Source: an uncultured Methylococcaceae bacterium (GTDB lineage Bacteria > Pseudomonadota > Gammaproteobacteria > Methylococcales > Methylomonadaceae). From it: DNA of 64,000 bases. A program made the translations under genes and the position numbers. Below are positions 10,723-18,497 of this stretch, one piece after another (the stretch's first letter is position 1; each line of letters begins with the position of its first letter). The notes under the pieces were generated by a model. The model had not been told where the DNA came from. It saw only the letters and a list, made by a program, of their open reading frames with translations, and made no database searches. The DNA lies in the NCBI GenBank assembly GCA_903917345.1, contig CAIXAE010000003.1, positions 80,680-144,679 of the forward strand, given 5' to 3'.

Positions 10723-11202
10723 TTAATGCGGTTGGTTTTTTTCTTTGGGCGGTACTGAAAAGAGTGCGGTTTTTGATAGTTGATCATGCCAACTTAATTT
10801 TTTCTTATTGAAAATGACCCAAACGAAACCTAGTCCTAAAAAAACAGTCCAAGATAAAATGGCTGTTATAAAGCGTATTAACGCTTGTGACCAACTTATC
10901 GGTTTTTGTTCGAGTGTCAATAATTTGATATTCCATGCACGTAGGCCTAATGTCTGCCCGCCGTGAGTCCAAAACCAACTGTAGAATAGAAAACAAACGC
11001 TAATTAAATAGCTGCGGTGTATGAAGGTGTGTGTTTTTAGTGTTTCGCTATCCGTAAAGAGGAGAAGTATTCCATTGGCAACCAATAAAATGGCAATAAG
11101 TAGGACGATATCGTAGAATTGTGCTGCTAAACGACGAAAAAAACCAGGTGAAACGAGAATGTCTCTACCTGGCTTAATCTCTTGTTGGGTTGGCTGGGTC
11201 AA
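10723..11202 (-). CDS. RDD-family membrane protein
   Basis: The 159-residue protein has the RDD-family N-terminus (RRLAAQFYDIVLLIAILLVA), here at about 22-42, then further hydrophobic helices at about 60-80 and 105-130. The family-typical GGQTLGLRAWNIKLL lies at about 81-95. RDD proteins are small inner-membrane proteins; some act in ion homeostasis or transport, but no function can be given here. The chosen start is TTG at 11202, which follows immediately after the stop codon of the 59-residue ORF upstream. That arrangement indicates translational coupling. Confidence 0.85.
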   Translation of the reverse strand: MTQPTQQEIKPGRDILVSPGFFRRLAAQFYDIVLLIAILLVANGILLLFTDSETLKTHTFIHRSYLISVCFLFYSWFWTHGGQTLGLRAWNIKLLTLEQKPISWSQALIRFITAILSWTVFLGLGFVWVIFNKKKLSWHDQLSKTALFSVPPKEKNQPH

Positions 11203-11382
11203 TTAAAGCTTAAATAGCGCAAGTTTTTGGCCGAAATACATGCACATTCCCATTAATGCGCCAAGCATCAACAAAGAAAAAAAGAAAGGCGGTCTGTGGA
11301 ATAGAAGAATGCCAAAATCAGCTACAAAAATGCTGGTTAGTATAGGATGGTCAATAAGGCCATTAAGAATATTTTTGAACAT
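11203..11382 (-). CDS. Putative 59-residue membrane microprotein upstream of the RDD gene
   Basis: An ATG at 11382 opens a 59-codon frame ending in TAA at 11203-11205. The product begins MFKNILNGL and has two hydrophobic stretches, about 14-28 (ILTSIFVADFGILLF) and 32-55 (PFFFSLLMLGALMGMCMYF), followed by a short basic end. It therefore looks like a two-helix inner-membrane miniprotein. The next base after the stop begins the TTG of the RDD gene, so the spacing is zero. That is the main evidence that the frame is translated, because the RDD gene then depends on reinitiation. I recognise no family. Confidence 0.55.
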   Translation of the reverse strand: MFKNILNGLIDHPILTSIFVADFGILLFHRPPFFFSLLMLGALMGMCMYFGQKLALFKL

Positions 11383-11606
11383 AACAATACATTCCCGTTA
11401 ATTACGCAATAGTGTGGTGCGAATGTTTAATAAGTGGTTGCCTGATCTTTGGATGTATTTAAACTGAAATGACGTTTTTCTAAAAATCAGTGACAAGATT
11501 TTACTATAATAAAAAGACTAATGTAACAAAAAGAAGATGGATTATCGGATACAATGGCGTCAAGTATTATTAATGACACACAATTTAAAATAATAGGGTT
11601 AAAACG

Positions 11607-12980
11607 ATTTTAAAATTCTTCAAAAAACTCATCAGCCCAGCTATAAAAGATGCTGAGCCAGTTGCGAATAACGTTAGAGTTTATTCGCGATCTGAGCATA
11701 ATATTTCGCGATCTCAAATTAGTGAAAATGCGCTGAAAGTTCTCTATAAGTTGCAAAAAGAAGGCTATAGCGCCTATCTTGTCGGCGGTTGTGTGCGCGA
11801 CTTATTGCTAGGGCGCGAGCCTAAAGATTTTGATGTGGTGACTAACGCTGACCCTGAAGAAATAAAAAAGGTTTTTAGAAATTGTCGATTAATTGGTCGG
11901 CGATTCCGCTTAGCGCACGTGCATTTTGGCAGAGAAGTGATTGAAGTAGCCACCTTTAGAGGTGCTGCTGAATCAAGTAATGATGAAAAACAAGTCCTCA
12001 ACAATGAGGGGCGTTTATTACGTGATAATGTCTATGGCACTATTGAAGAAGATGTATGGCGCCGTGATTTTACCGTCAATGCACTTTACTACAACATTAA
12101 AGATTTCTCGGTGGTCGATTATGTCAATGGCATGGCAGATCACAAAGCGGCTCAGTTAAAATTAATTGGTGATCCGGAAACAAGATTCCGTGAAGACCCT
12201 GTACGTATGATACGTGCGGTGCGTTTTGCAGTTAAATTAGGATTCAGTATCGATGTGAAATGTGAGCAAGCCATGCATAAGGTGGCTGACTTGTTATCTA
12301 GCATTCCATCTGCTCGACTTTACGATGAAGCGATAAAGTTATTTTTGTCTGGTTACGGCCTGCAAACTTTTGAGATGCTCAGGCATTATGGGTTATTTAA
12401 AGAACTGTTCCCCGCTACTGAGCATAGTTTAGCTGTTGAGGATGATGGTTTCCCAAGACAATTACTGATTAAGGCTTTAGAAAATTCTGATAACAGAATT
12501 GCTGATGGCAAAACGGTGACCGCTTATTTCCTATTTGCGGCGTTCTTATGGGAGCCTGTGCAAATAAGAGCGGCAGACAAAATAGTGCGCGGCGTGCCTG
12601 AATATATTGCTTATCAGGATGCCGCGAATGAAGTTATTTCTCAGCAAGTTAAAAGTACCGCATTGCCTCGGCATATCACAATGGCAATGCGAGAAGTCTG
12701 GACTTTACAGAGTAAGTTCAATTCACGTTATGGTTCCAAACCCAGTCGACTAATTACCCATCCGCGTTTTAGAGCGGGATATGATTTTTTAGTGCTACGG
12801 GCAGAGACCGGTGGTGCAGATAAGGAATTGGCAGAATGGTGGGGTAAGTATCAAGAAGCCAATGAAAATGATCAAAGAAAAATGACGCAACCACCTCGTA
12901 AAGCGGCAGGTGGTAAGTCAACTCGAAAAAGAGGTTATCGGCCTCGCGTTAAAAAAACGTCCCCAGGGAATGAGGCCTAA
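11607..12980 (+). CDS. pcnB: Poly(A) polymerase I PcnB, with probable ATT start
   Basis: PcnB adds 3' poly(A) tails that mark RNAs for decay. The nucleotidyltransferase core LVGGCVRDLLLG and the metal-binding DFDV (Asp74 and Asp76 in this numbering) are clear, with RRDFTVNALYYN and a basic Lys/Arg-rich C-terminal tail. The family N-terminus HNISRSQISENALKVLYKL is encoded upstream of the first conventional start (TTG at 11751). That frame stays open only back to a TAA at about 11586 and holds no ATG, GTG or TTG. ATT at 11607, preceded by AGGG 8 bp upstream, gives 457 residues, matching family length. E. coli pcnB is known to start at AUU. The gene precedes folK by 50 bp. Confidence 0.93.
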   Translation: MLKFFKKLISPAIKDAEPVANNVRVYSRSEHNISRSQISENALKVLYKLQKEGYSAYLVGGCVRDLLLGREPKDFDVVTNADPEEIKKVFRNCRLIGRRFRLAHVHFGREVIEVATFRGAAESSNDEKQVLNNEGRLLRDNVYGTIEEDVWRRDFTVNALYYNIKDFSVVDYVNGMADHKAAQLKLIGDPETRFREDPVRMIRAVRFAVKLGFSIDVKCEQAMHKVADLLSSIPSARLYDEAIKLFLSGYGLQTFEMLRHYGLFKELFPATEHSLAVEDDGFPRQLLIKALENSDNRIADGKTVTAYFLFAAFLWEPVQIRAADKIVRGVPEYIAYQDAANEVISQQVKSTALPRHITMAMREVWTLQSKFNSRYGSKPSRLITHPRFRAGYDFLVLRAETGGADKELAEWWGKYQEANENDQRKMTQPPRKAAGGKSTRKRGYRPRVKKTSPGNEA

Positions 12981-13031
12981 AGGTAACAGCTTAACTGACT
13001 AGCTATTATCTGTTAACTAATCGGATTAATT

Positions 13032-13535
13032 ATGAATAACATCTCTTGTGAGCTTATGACTGCTTACATAGGTTTAGGCAGTAACCTTGAAACCCCCGTT
13101 GCACAAATCAACTCAGCGCGTATAGCAATCACTCAAATTGAGGGTGTTCAAGAACTCGCGTTTTCTAGTTTGTATCACAGTTTACCTATGGGGCCGCAAG
13201 ATCAACCAGACTATGTTAACGCAGTGATGGCCATAAGCACCTCATTGGAACCCTTAGAGTTATTGAGCAGTTTGCAGGCTATAGAAAATGCGCAAGGCCG
13301 TGTTCGAATAGGTGAGCGATGGGGTGCTAGAACGCTAGATTTAGATATTTTGCTCTATGGTAATGCTGAGCTTGATTTTCCAGACTTAAAAGTACCGCAT
13401 GTAGGTATAGCAGAAAGGTCTTTTGTTTTGTACCCATTGCAAGAAATTGCGCCTGATTTATGGATTCCAGGAAAAGCGGCCTTGGCTGATCTCGTATCGC
13501 AATGTCCTTTAGATGGCCTCAGACGATTGGACTAA
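13032..13535 (+). CDS. folK: 2-amino-4-hydroxy-6-hydroxymethyldihydropteridine pyrophosphokinase FolK
   Basis: FolK transfers pyrophosphate from ATP to 6-hydroxymethyl-7,8-dihydropterin in folate synthesis. The 167-residue frame contains AYIGLGSNLETP, the GPQDQPDYVNAV segment, and the signature RWGARTLDLDILLYG. An internal ATG at 13065 (MTAYIGLGSN) matches the usual family start more closely; neither start has a strong ribosome site, so the first 11 residues are uncertain. It sits between pcnB and panB, an order common in Gammaproteobacteria. Its stop is 1 bp from the preferred panB start. Confidence 0.96.
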   Translation: MNNISCELMTAYIGLGSNLETPVAQINSARIAITQIEGVQELAFSSLYHSLPMGPQDQPDYVNAVMAISTSLEPLELLSSLQAIENAQGRVRIGERWGARTLDLDILLYGNAELDFPDLKVPHVGIAERSFVLYPLQEIAPDLWIPGKAALADLVSQCPLDGLRRLD

Positions 13536-13536
13536 T

Positions 13537-14352
13537 ATGACTTATTTAAATCCCGAACAGGTGGCCTCTTTAATCACTATCAATGATTTAAAGGCAATGA
13601 AACAGAGCGGAGAAAAGATTTCCTGCTTAACGGCCTATGATGCTAGCTTTAGCGCTTTAATTGATAATGCGGGAGTCGATTTAATGCTGGTCGGCGACTC
13701 ATTAGGGATGGTGATGCAAGGTCATGATACGACATTGCCCGTCACTATTTCCGACATGGTTTACCATAGTCGTTGTGTAACTCAAGCCAGGAAAAGAGCT
13801 TTTGTTATTGCCGATCTCCCTTTTATGACTTATACGACGCCTGCTGTTGCTGCTAAAAATGCAGCGCGATTAATGCAGGTTGGTGGTGCGCAAATGGTAA
13901 AGTTGGAAGGTGCGCATATGGAAGTGGTGAGTTTTTTAGTTAATTTAGGTGTGCCAGTGTGTGCGCATTTAGGGTTATTACCACAGTCGATTAATCAGTT
14001 GGGTAGTTATAAAGTACAAGGTAAAGACTCAAATGAATCGGCTAAAATAAAATCTGATGCGCTAAAGCTTCAATCGGCGGGTGCCAGTTTATTGGTTTTA
14101 GAGTGTGTGCCTGCAGATCTTGCTGAAGAAATTACCGAGCTGTTAAATATCCCTGTGATTGGTATTGGGGCCGGAGTAGGTTGTGATGGTCAAGTATTAG
14201 TCTTGTACGATATGTTGGATATTGGCACAGGTAAACGACCACGTTTTTCTAAGAATTTTATGTCGGGCGCCACTTCCATTGCGGGTGCTATTCAAGCTTA
14301 TCATCAGGCTGTTAAAGCGCAGCAGTTTCCGAGTGTTGAGCATACTTTTTAA
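13537..14352 (+). CDS. panB: 3-methyl-2-oxobutanoate hydroxymethyltransferase PanB
   Basis: PanB adds a hydroxymethyl group from methylene-tetrahydrofolate to alpha-ketoisovalerate to give ketopantoate, the first committed step of pantothenate synthesis. The conserved SCLTAYDASFSALIDNAGVD region, VGDSLGMVMQGHDTTLPVT and HLGLLPQSIN are present. I chose ATG at 13537, just after the folK stop, giving 271 residues. A further in-frame ATG at 13513 would overlap folK and adds eight residues that the family lacks. It is 5 bp from panC. Colocation of folK is sensible because PanB uses a folate. Confidence 0.96.
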   Translation: MTYLNPEQVASLITINDLKAMKQSGEKISCLTAYDASFSALIDNAGVDLMLVGDSLGMVMQGHDTTLPVTISDMVYHSRCVTQARKRAFVIADLPFMTYTTPAVAAKNAARLMQVGGAQMVKLEGAHMEVVSFLVNLGVPVCAHLGLLPQSINQLGSYKVQGKDSNESAKIKSDALKLQSAGASLLVLECVPADLAEEITELLNIPVIGIGAGVGCDGQVLVLYDMLDIGTGKRPRFSKNFMSGATSIAGAIQAYHQAVKAQQFPSVEHTF

Positions 14353-14357
14353 AGCTT

Positions 14358-15206
14358 ATGCAACTTCTTAATACCGTACCTGATTTACGCGCTGTTATTA
14401 AAGAGTGGCGGCTAGCCGGTGAAAGCATTGCTTTTGTACCGACAATGGGTAATTTACATGCGGGGCATATTGATTTAGTTAATAAAGCTAAAGCGTCTGC
14501 AGATAGAGTGGTCGTAAGTATCTTTGTGAATCCAACTCAGTTTGGCGTAGGAGAAGATTTTTCTACTTATCCACGCACAGAACAGGCTGATCAAGAAAAA
14601 TTAATAACCGCAAGTGTTGACGCCTTGTTTTTACCTGCTGTTTCGGATGTGTATAGTTCAGATGCTGCGACCGTGATTACGGTGAGCGGGATTTCTGAAA
14701 GATATTGCGGAGCTTTTAGGTCAGGGCACTTTAGTGGCGTCGCAACCGTAGTGTGTAAGCTATTTAATATTGTGCAGCCTGATAAAGCCTTGTTTGGGCT
14801 AAAGGATTTTCAGCAATTAACGGTCATTAAAACCATGGTTCGGGATTTAAATATCCCCGTTGAAATCATTCCTGTAGCAACGGTAAGAGAAGAGAGTGGT
14901 TTGGCGTTAAGCTCCAGAAATGGCTATTTAACAGCGTTAGAAAAGCAAGTGGCACCGGAGATTTATCGAGCGCTATGTGTAATAAAAGAGGCTGTTTTAG
15001 CGGGTGGACAATCGTTCGAGGAACTAGAAAAGCAAGGGTTAATGACATTAGAGCAATTTGGCTTCAAACCTGATTATCTATGTATATGTCGCGCTCATGA
15101 TTTAAATTTAGCTTCAGATGAGGATGCTGAATTAGTGATCTTAGTCGCAGCTAAGTTGGGTAAAACTCGATTAATAGATAATATTTATTTCTCAAGGGGT
15201 AATTAG
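14358..15206 (+). CDS. panC: Pantothenate synthetase PanC
   Basis: PanC condenses pantoate and beta-alanine with ATP. The 282-residue protein has the adenylate-forming HIGH-like pair VPTMGNLHAGHIDLV at about 28-42 and the KMSKS-equivalent LALSSRNGYL near 180. FVNPTQFG, GLKDFQQL and SGHFSGVATVV are also seen. It follows panB by 5 bp. panD, which makes the beta-alanine, follows after a 232-bp gap in which I see no gene or clear terminator. Confidence 0.97.
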   Translation: MQLLNTVPDLRAVIKEWRLAGESIAFVPTMGNLHAGHIDLVNKAKASADRVVVSIFVNPTQFGVGEDFSTYPRTEQADQEKLITASVDALFLPAVSDVYSSDAATVITVSGISERYCGAFRSGHFSGVATVVCKLFNIVQPDKALFGLKDFQQLTVIKTMVRDLNIPVEIIPVATVREESGLALSSRNGYLTALEKQVAPEIYRALCVIKEAVLAGGQSFEELEKQGLMTLEQFGFKPDYLCICRAHDLNLASDEDAELVILVAAKLGKTRLIDNIYFSRGN

Positions 15207-15438
15207 ATACTAACGTGGTTATATTTTTTATATGTAAGTTGTTGTTATTATTGAAGATTAATGATGTTAAGGGCTGTAAGTCTTTTATACTAGGTTCTTT
15301 TCTTGTAAACTGAACTAGCTTGTTGATTATAAGGCGCATTATTAAAGTTGTTGGGAAGGGGCGGATATCAAAAAGTTGATGGACTCTTTTATTTAATGGA
15401 TAATGTCCGGTTTTCAAATGTATTTATAGTGTTTTATT

Positions 15439-15822
15439 ATGCAAATTACGATGCTTAAAGCGAAGTTACATAGAGCCACCGTGACGCGTTCAGAGTTGGG
15501 TTATGAGGGATCTTGTGCGATAGATGGCGCTATTCTTGATCTAGCTGGCATAAAAGAATACGAGCAAATCCAAATCTATAATATCAATAACGGTGAGCGT
15601 TTTACCACGTATGCTATTCGTGCTGAGAGCGGCTCAGGCGTATTTTCAGTGAATGGCGCGGCTGCTCGTTTAGCGTGTCCAGGTGATTTAATTATTGTCT
15701 GTGCTTATACCCTTCTTAATGAACAAGAAGCTGAGCAGCATAAACCTAAGTTGGTTTATTTTAACGATAAAAATGAAGTCGTTCGTTCTGCCTCATCGAT
15801 ACCAGTGCAGGCAGCGGGTTAG
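15439..15822 (+). CDS. panD: Aspartate 1-decarboxylase PanD
   Basis: PanD decarboxylates aspartate to beta-alanine using a pyruvoyl group made by self-cleavage. In this 127-residue proenzyme the processing site Gly24-Ser25 in YEGSCAID is exactly at the canonical position. The catalytic Arg-containing [11 protein letters not shown] and the NGAAARL segment follow. Panel of panB-panC-panD on one strand supplies the complete pantothenate branch except PanE. A strong terminator at 15848-15882 ends the transcript. Confidence 0.97.
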   Translation: MQITMLKAKLHRATVTRSELGYEGSCAIDGAILDLAGIKEYEQIQIYNINNGERFTTYAIRAESGSGVFSVNGAAARLACPGDLIIVCAYTLLNEQEAEQHKPKLVYFNDKNEVVRSASSIPVQAAG

Positions 15823-15847
15823 TTTTTAAACGACGGTCTAGTACATA

Positions 15848-15882
15848 AGCCCGCAAGTTACATAACTTAGCGGGCTTTTTAT
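15848..15882 (+). terminator. Rho-independent terminator after panD
   Basis: AGCCCGCAAGTT pairs with AACTTAGCGGGCT around a four-base loop, with one unpaired A, followed by TTTTTATT. It lies 25 bp beyond the panD stop. Confidence 0.9.
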
Positions 15883-15961
15883 TGCTTATGCTAAAAAAGT
15901 TAATCAGACTTTAAAAGCATAACTTGGTCTGATAATGCTTTGGTAATGGAAGTCACTTTGC

Positions 15962-16429
15962 ATGCAAATTAATTTGATCACTGTTGGAAATCGAATGCCT
16001 AGCTGGGTTGAGCAAGGTTATGATGAATATGCTAAGCGCATGCCGCGAGAGTGTGAATTGGTGCTTAAAGAAGTGGCTCCGGGTAAGCGGACTAAAAACA
16101 GTGATGTGGCCCGTATTGTCAGAGATGAAGGTGAGCGAATGTTGGCGGCCATTCCACAGGGCTCGCATATTGTTACCTTGGATATTCCTGGTAAACCTTG
16201 GACCACGCCAGAATTGTCAGATGCGATGAAGCGCTGGTTAGAAAGTGGTCAAAATGTAGCTTTGTTAGTGGGTGGGCCGGAAGGCTTGGCTGATTCGGCT
16301 AAAAAATTAGCACGCGAGTCATGGAGTTTGTCTAAGTTAACTTTTCCACATCCTTTGGTGCGTATCGTTGTAGCTGAGCAGTTGTATCGTGCATGGAGCA
16401 TTCTTAATAATCATCCCTATCATCGATAA
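15962..16429 (+). CDS. rlmH: 23S rRNA (pseudouridine1915-N3)-methyltransferase RlmH
   Basis: RlmH is a SPOUT-fold methyltransferase that acts on pseudouridine 1915 of 23S rRNA in assembled 70S ribosomes. The 155-residue length is exact for the family. Conserved features are [14 protein letters not shown] at the start, [14 protein letters not shown], the SAM-binding LVGGPEGL, and the C-terminal [17 protein letters not shown] (ending HPYHR). It overlaps maf by one base (TAATG) and begins the rlmH-maf-rng-yhdP-nit group. The usual upstream partner rsfS is not in the window. Confidence 0.97.
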   Translation: MQINLITVGNRMPSWVEQGYDEYAKRMPRECELVLKEVAPGKRTKNSDVARIVRDEGERMLAAIPQGSHIVTLDIPGKPWTTPELSDAMKRWLESGQNVALLVGGPEGLADSAKKLARESWSLSKLTFPHPLVRIVVAEQLYRAWSILNNHPYHR

Positions 16430-17004
16430 TGAGCAGTCAAATTATTCTTGCTTCTGCATCGCCTCGGCGTAGAGAACTTTTGGATCAAATAAGGGTCAGT
16501 TATCAAGTTCACGCGGTTGATTTGGATGAGACGCCATTACCTAATGAAGAACCCTTAGCTTACGTTAAAAGAGTCGCCGCAGAAAAGTCAGCACTGTGTG
16601 TTGTGCAACTTAAGCCTACTTTACCTGTATTAGCTGCCGATACCTCAGTGATTTTAGATGGTCTTATTATGGGTAAACCTAAAGACCAAGCGGATGCTGT
16701 GAACATGTTGATGCAATTATCAGGTAAAACACATCTGGTGGTGAGCGCTTTATCTCTAAGAGGATGCCAGCATTTTGAAGCGCTTAGTATCACAGAAGTG
16801 ACTTTTAGGGACTTATCAGAACAAGAAATTTTAGATTATTGGAATACTGGTGAGCCGATGGATAAAGCGGGCAGTTATGCCATTCAGGGCTTGGGTGGAC
16901 TATTTGTAAAATCAATCGTCGGTAGTTTTTCGGGAGTGGTTGGTTTACCATTGTTTGAAACAGCCCAGTTATTATCGAAACAAGGCATAGAGCTACTTAA
17001 ATGA
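16429..17004 (+). CDS. Maf family nucleotide pyrophosphatase
   Basis: Maf/YhdE-type enzymes hydrolyse dTTP, UTP or modified nucleotides to monophosphates and are thought to clean the nucleotide pool. The 191-residue protein has the N-terminal LASASPRRRELL, the DLDETP loop, the catalytic ADTSVILDGLIMGKP and the IQGLGGLFVKSI-GSFSGVVGLP segment typical of the family. It overlaps rlmH by one base and rng by four. Whether it is the dTTP/UTP (YhdE) or the m7GTP (YceF) subtype cannot be fixed by eye; the rng neighbour favours YhdE. Confidence 0.94.
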   Translation: MSSQIILASASPRRRELLDQIRVSYQVHAVDLDETPLPNEEPLAYVKRVAAEKSALCVVQLKPTLPVLAADTSVILDGLIMGKPKDQADAVNMLMQLSGKTHLVVSALSLRGCQHFEALSITEVTFRDLSEQEILDYWNTGEPMDKAGSYAIQGLGGLFVKSIVGSFSGVVGLPLFETAQLLSKQGIELLK

Positions 17005-18455
17005 GTGAAGAGATTTTAATCAATGTAACGCCACCTGAAACGCGGGTCGCAGTCATTGAAAACGGTGTATTACAAGAGCTCATTATTGAAAGAACACGTG
17101 AGCGTGGCTTAGTAGGTAACATCTATAAAGGAGAAGTGTGCCGAGTATTGCCCGGTATGCAGGCAGCTTTTGTCGATATTGGATTACCTAAGGCGGCGTT
17201 TATTCATATCTCAGATTTATGTGCTAAAGATATAGAAGAAAAAAAGTCTGATCTAATAGAGCATTATTTACGAGAAGGCCAGCAACTCGTTGTGCAAGTG
17301 GTTAAGGATCCATTAGGTAGTAAAGGTGCGCGATTAACCACAGAAATATCTATTCCTTCTCGTTATCAAGTCTATATGCCTTATTCAAAAAATTCAGGCG
17401 TGTCACAGCGAATAGAAATTGATGCGGAAAAGACCCGATTAAGAGACTGTTTAGATGCCTTTAGACAAGAGCATAAATGCGGTGGATTTATTGCTAGAAC
17501 GGCGGCTGAATGTGTGCCGGAAGAGATACTGATAGCTGATATGACTTTTTTGTTGAAGCTATGGGAGTCTATTTTAAAGAAAATTGTCTCGGCGAAACCT
17601 AAGCAATTTATTCATAAAGATTTACCTCTCAGTATTAGAACGCTGAGGGATTTGTATAAAGAAAGTTTGGATAGAGTTCGTGTGGATTCTAAAGAAACTT
17701 ATCATAGTTTATTAGAATTCGCAGAGGTGTTTGTACCGGAAATCGTACCCGTGATCGAACACTATTCTGGTGAATGTCCGGTTTTTGATATTTACAGTGT
17801 CGAAGATGAAATCAAGAAAGCCTTAGATCGTAAAGTTAAATTAAAGTCAGGTGGCTATTTGATTTTTGATCAAACTGAAGCGATGACCACGGTTGATGTG
17901 AATACCGGCGGATATGTCGGTGGGCGCAACCTTGAAGAAACTATCTTTAAGACTAATTTAGAAGCCGCACAGACTATTGCTCGACAATTAAGACTCAGAA
18001 ACTTAGGTGGAATCATTATTATCGATTTTATCGATATGAAGAGCGAGGATCATAAGAAATTAGTCTTGCAAGCCTTGGAACGTAATTTAGAAAAAGACAG
18101 AGCTAAAACGAATATTACCGAAGTTTCCGTGTTGGGATTGGTGGAAATGACCCGGAAGAGAACACGAGAAAGTTTGCAGCATATTCTGTGCGAGCCTTGC
18201 ACAGCCTGTGGTGGACGTGGTGTATTAAAAACACCTGAATCCATGTGCTTGGAGATTTTTAGAGAGATTATTCGTGAGGTCAGACTTTATAAGGTCCAAA
18301 CATTGTTGGTATTAGCGGCTAATGAAGTGGTTGAAATGTTATTGGATGAAGAAGCCGATATGTTGGCGGAGTTAGAAATATTCTTAGGTGTACAGATTAA
18401 GTTTAGAGTAGAAGCTCAATATAATCAGGAACAATATGACGTTGTACTTCTTTAA
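17001..18455 (+). CDS. rng: Ribonuclease G
   Basis: RNase G is an endonuclease that matures the 5' end of 16S rRNA and starts decay of some mRNAs. The 484-residue length fits RNase G rather than the longer RNase E; there is no C-terminal degradosome scaffold. An S1 domain lies at about 35-125 (YKGEVCRVLPGMQAAFVDIG). The catalytic acidic patch is MTTVDVNTGGYVGGRN and IIIIDFIDM, and the zinc link is CEPCTACGGRG near residue 395. It begins within the maf stop (ATGA). A weak stem followed by TTTTTT at about 18457-18487 lies between it and yhdP and might partly separate them. Confidence 0.97.
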   Translation: MSEEILINVTPPETRVAVIENGVLQELIIERTRERGLVGNIYKGEVCRVLPGMQAAFVDIGLPKAAFIHISDLCAKDIEEKKSDLIEHYLREGQQLVVQVVKDPLGSKGARLTTEISIPSRYQVYMPYSKNSGVSQRIEIDAEKTRLRDCLDAFRQEHKCGGFIARTAAECVPEEILIADMTFLLKLWESILKKIVSAKPKQFIHKDLPLSIRTLRDLYKESLDRVRVDSKETYHSLLEFAEVFVPEIVPVIEHYSGECPVFDIYSVEDEIKKALDRKVKLKSGGYLIFDQTEAMTTVDVNTGGYVGGRNLEETIFKTNLEAAQTIARQLRLRNLGGIIIIDFIDMKSEDHKKLVLQALERNLEKDRAKTNITEVSVLGLVEMTRKRTRESLQHILCEPCTACGGRGVLKTPESMCLEIFREIIREVRLYKVQTLLVLAANEVVEMLLDEEADMLAELEIFLGVQIKFRVEAQYNQEQYDVVLL

Positions 18456-18497
18456 TACACGCTTTGATGGCGTAGTGTTTTTTCTTTAATAGGATTT

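Noticed and set aside
11751..11753. TTG at 11751 as the pcnB start
   Set aside because: It would remove the conserved PcnB N-terminal segment that is plainly encoded upstream in the same frame.
13513..13536. Longer panB start at 13513
   Set aside because: It overlaps folK by 23 bp, has no ribosome site, and adds residues not found in the family; ATG at 13537 is better.
15151..15417. 88-residue minus-strand ORF in the panC-panD gap
   Set aside because: Overlaps the end of panC, has low-complexity Asn runs, no ribosome site and no family resemblance.
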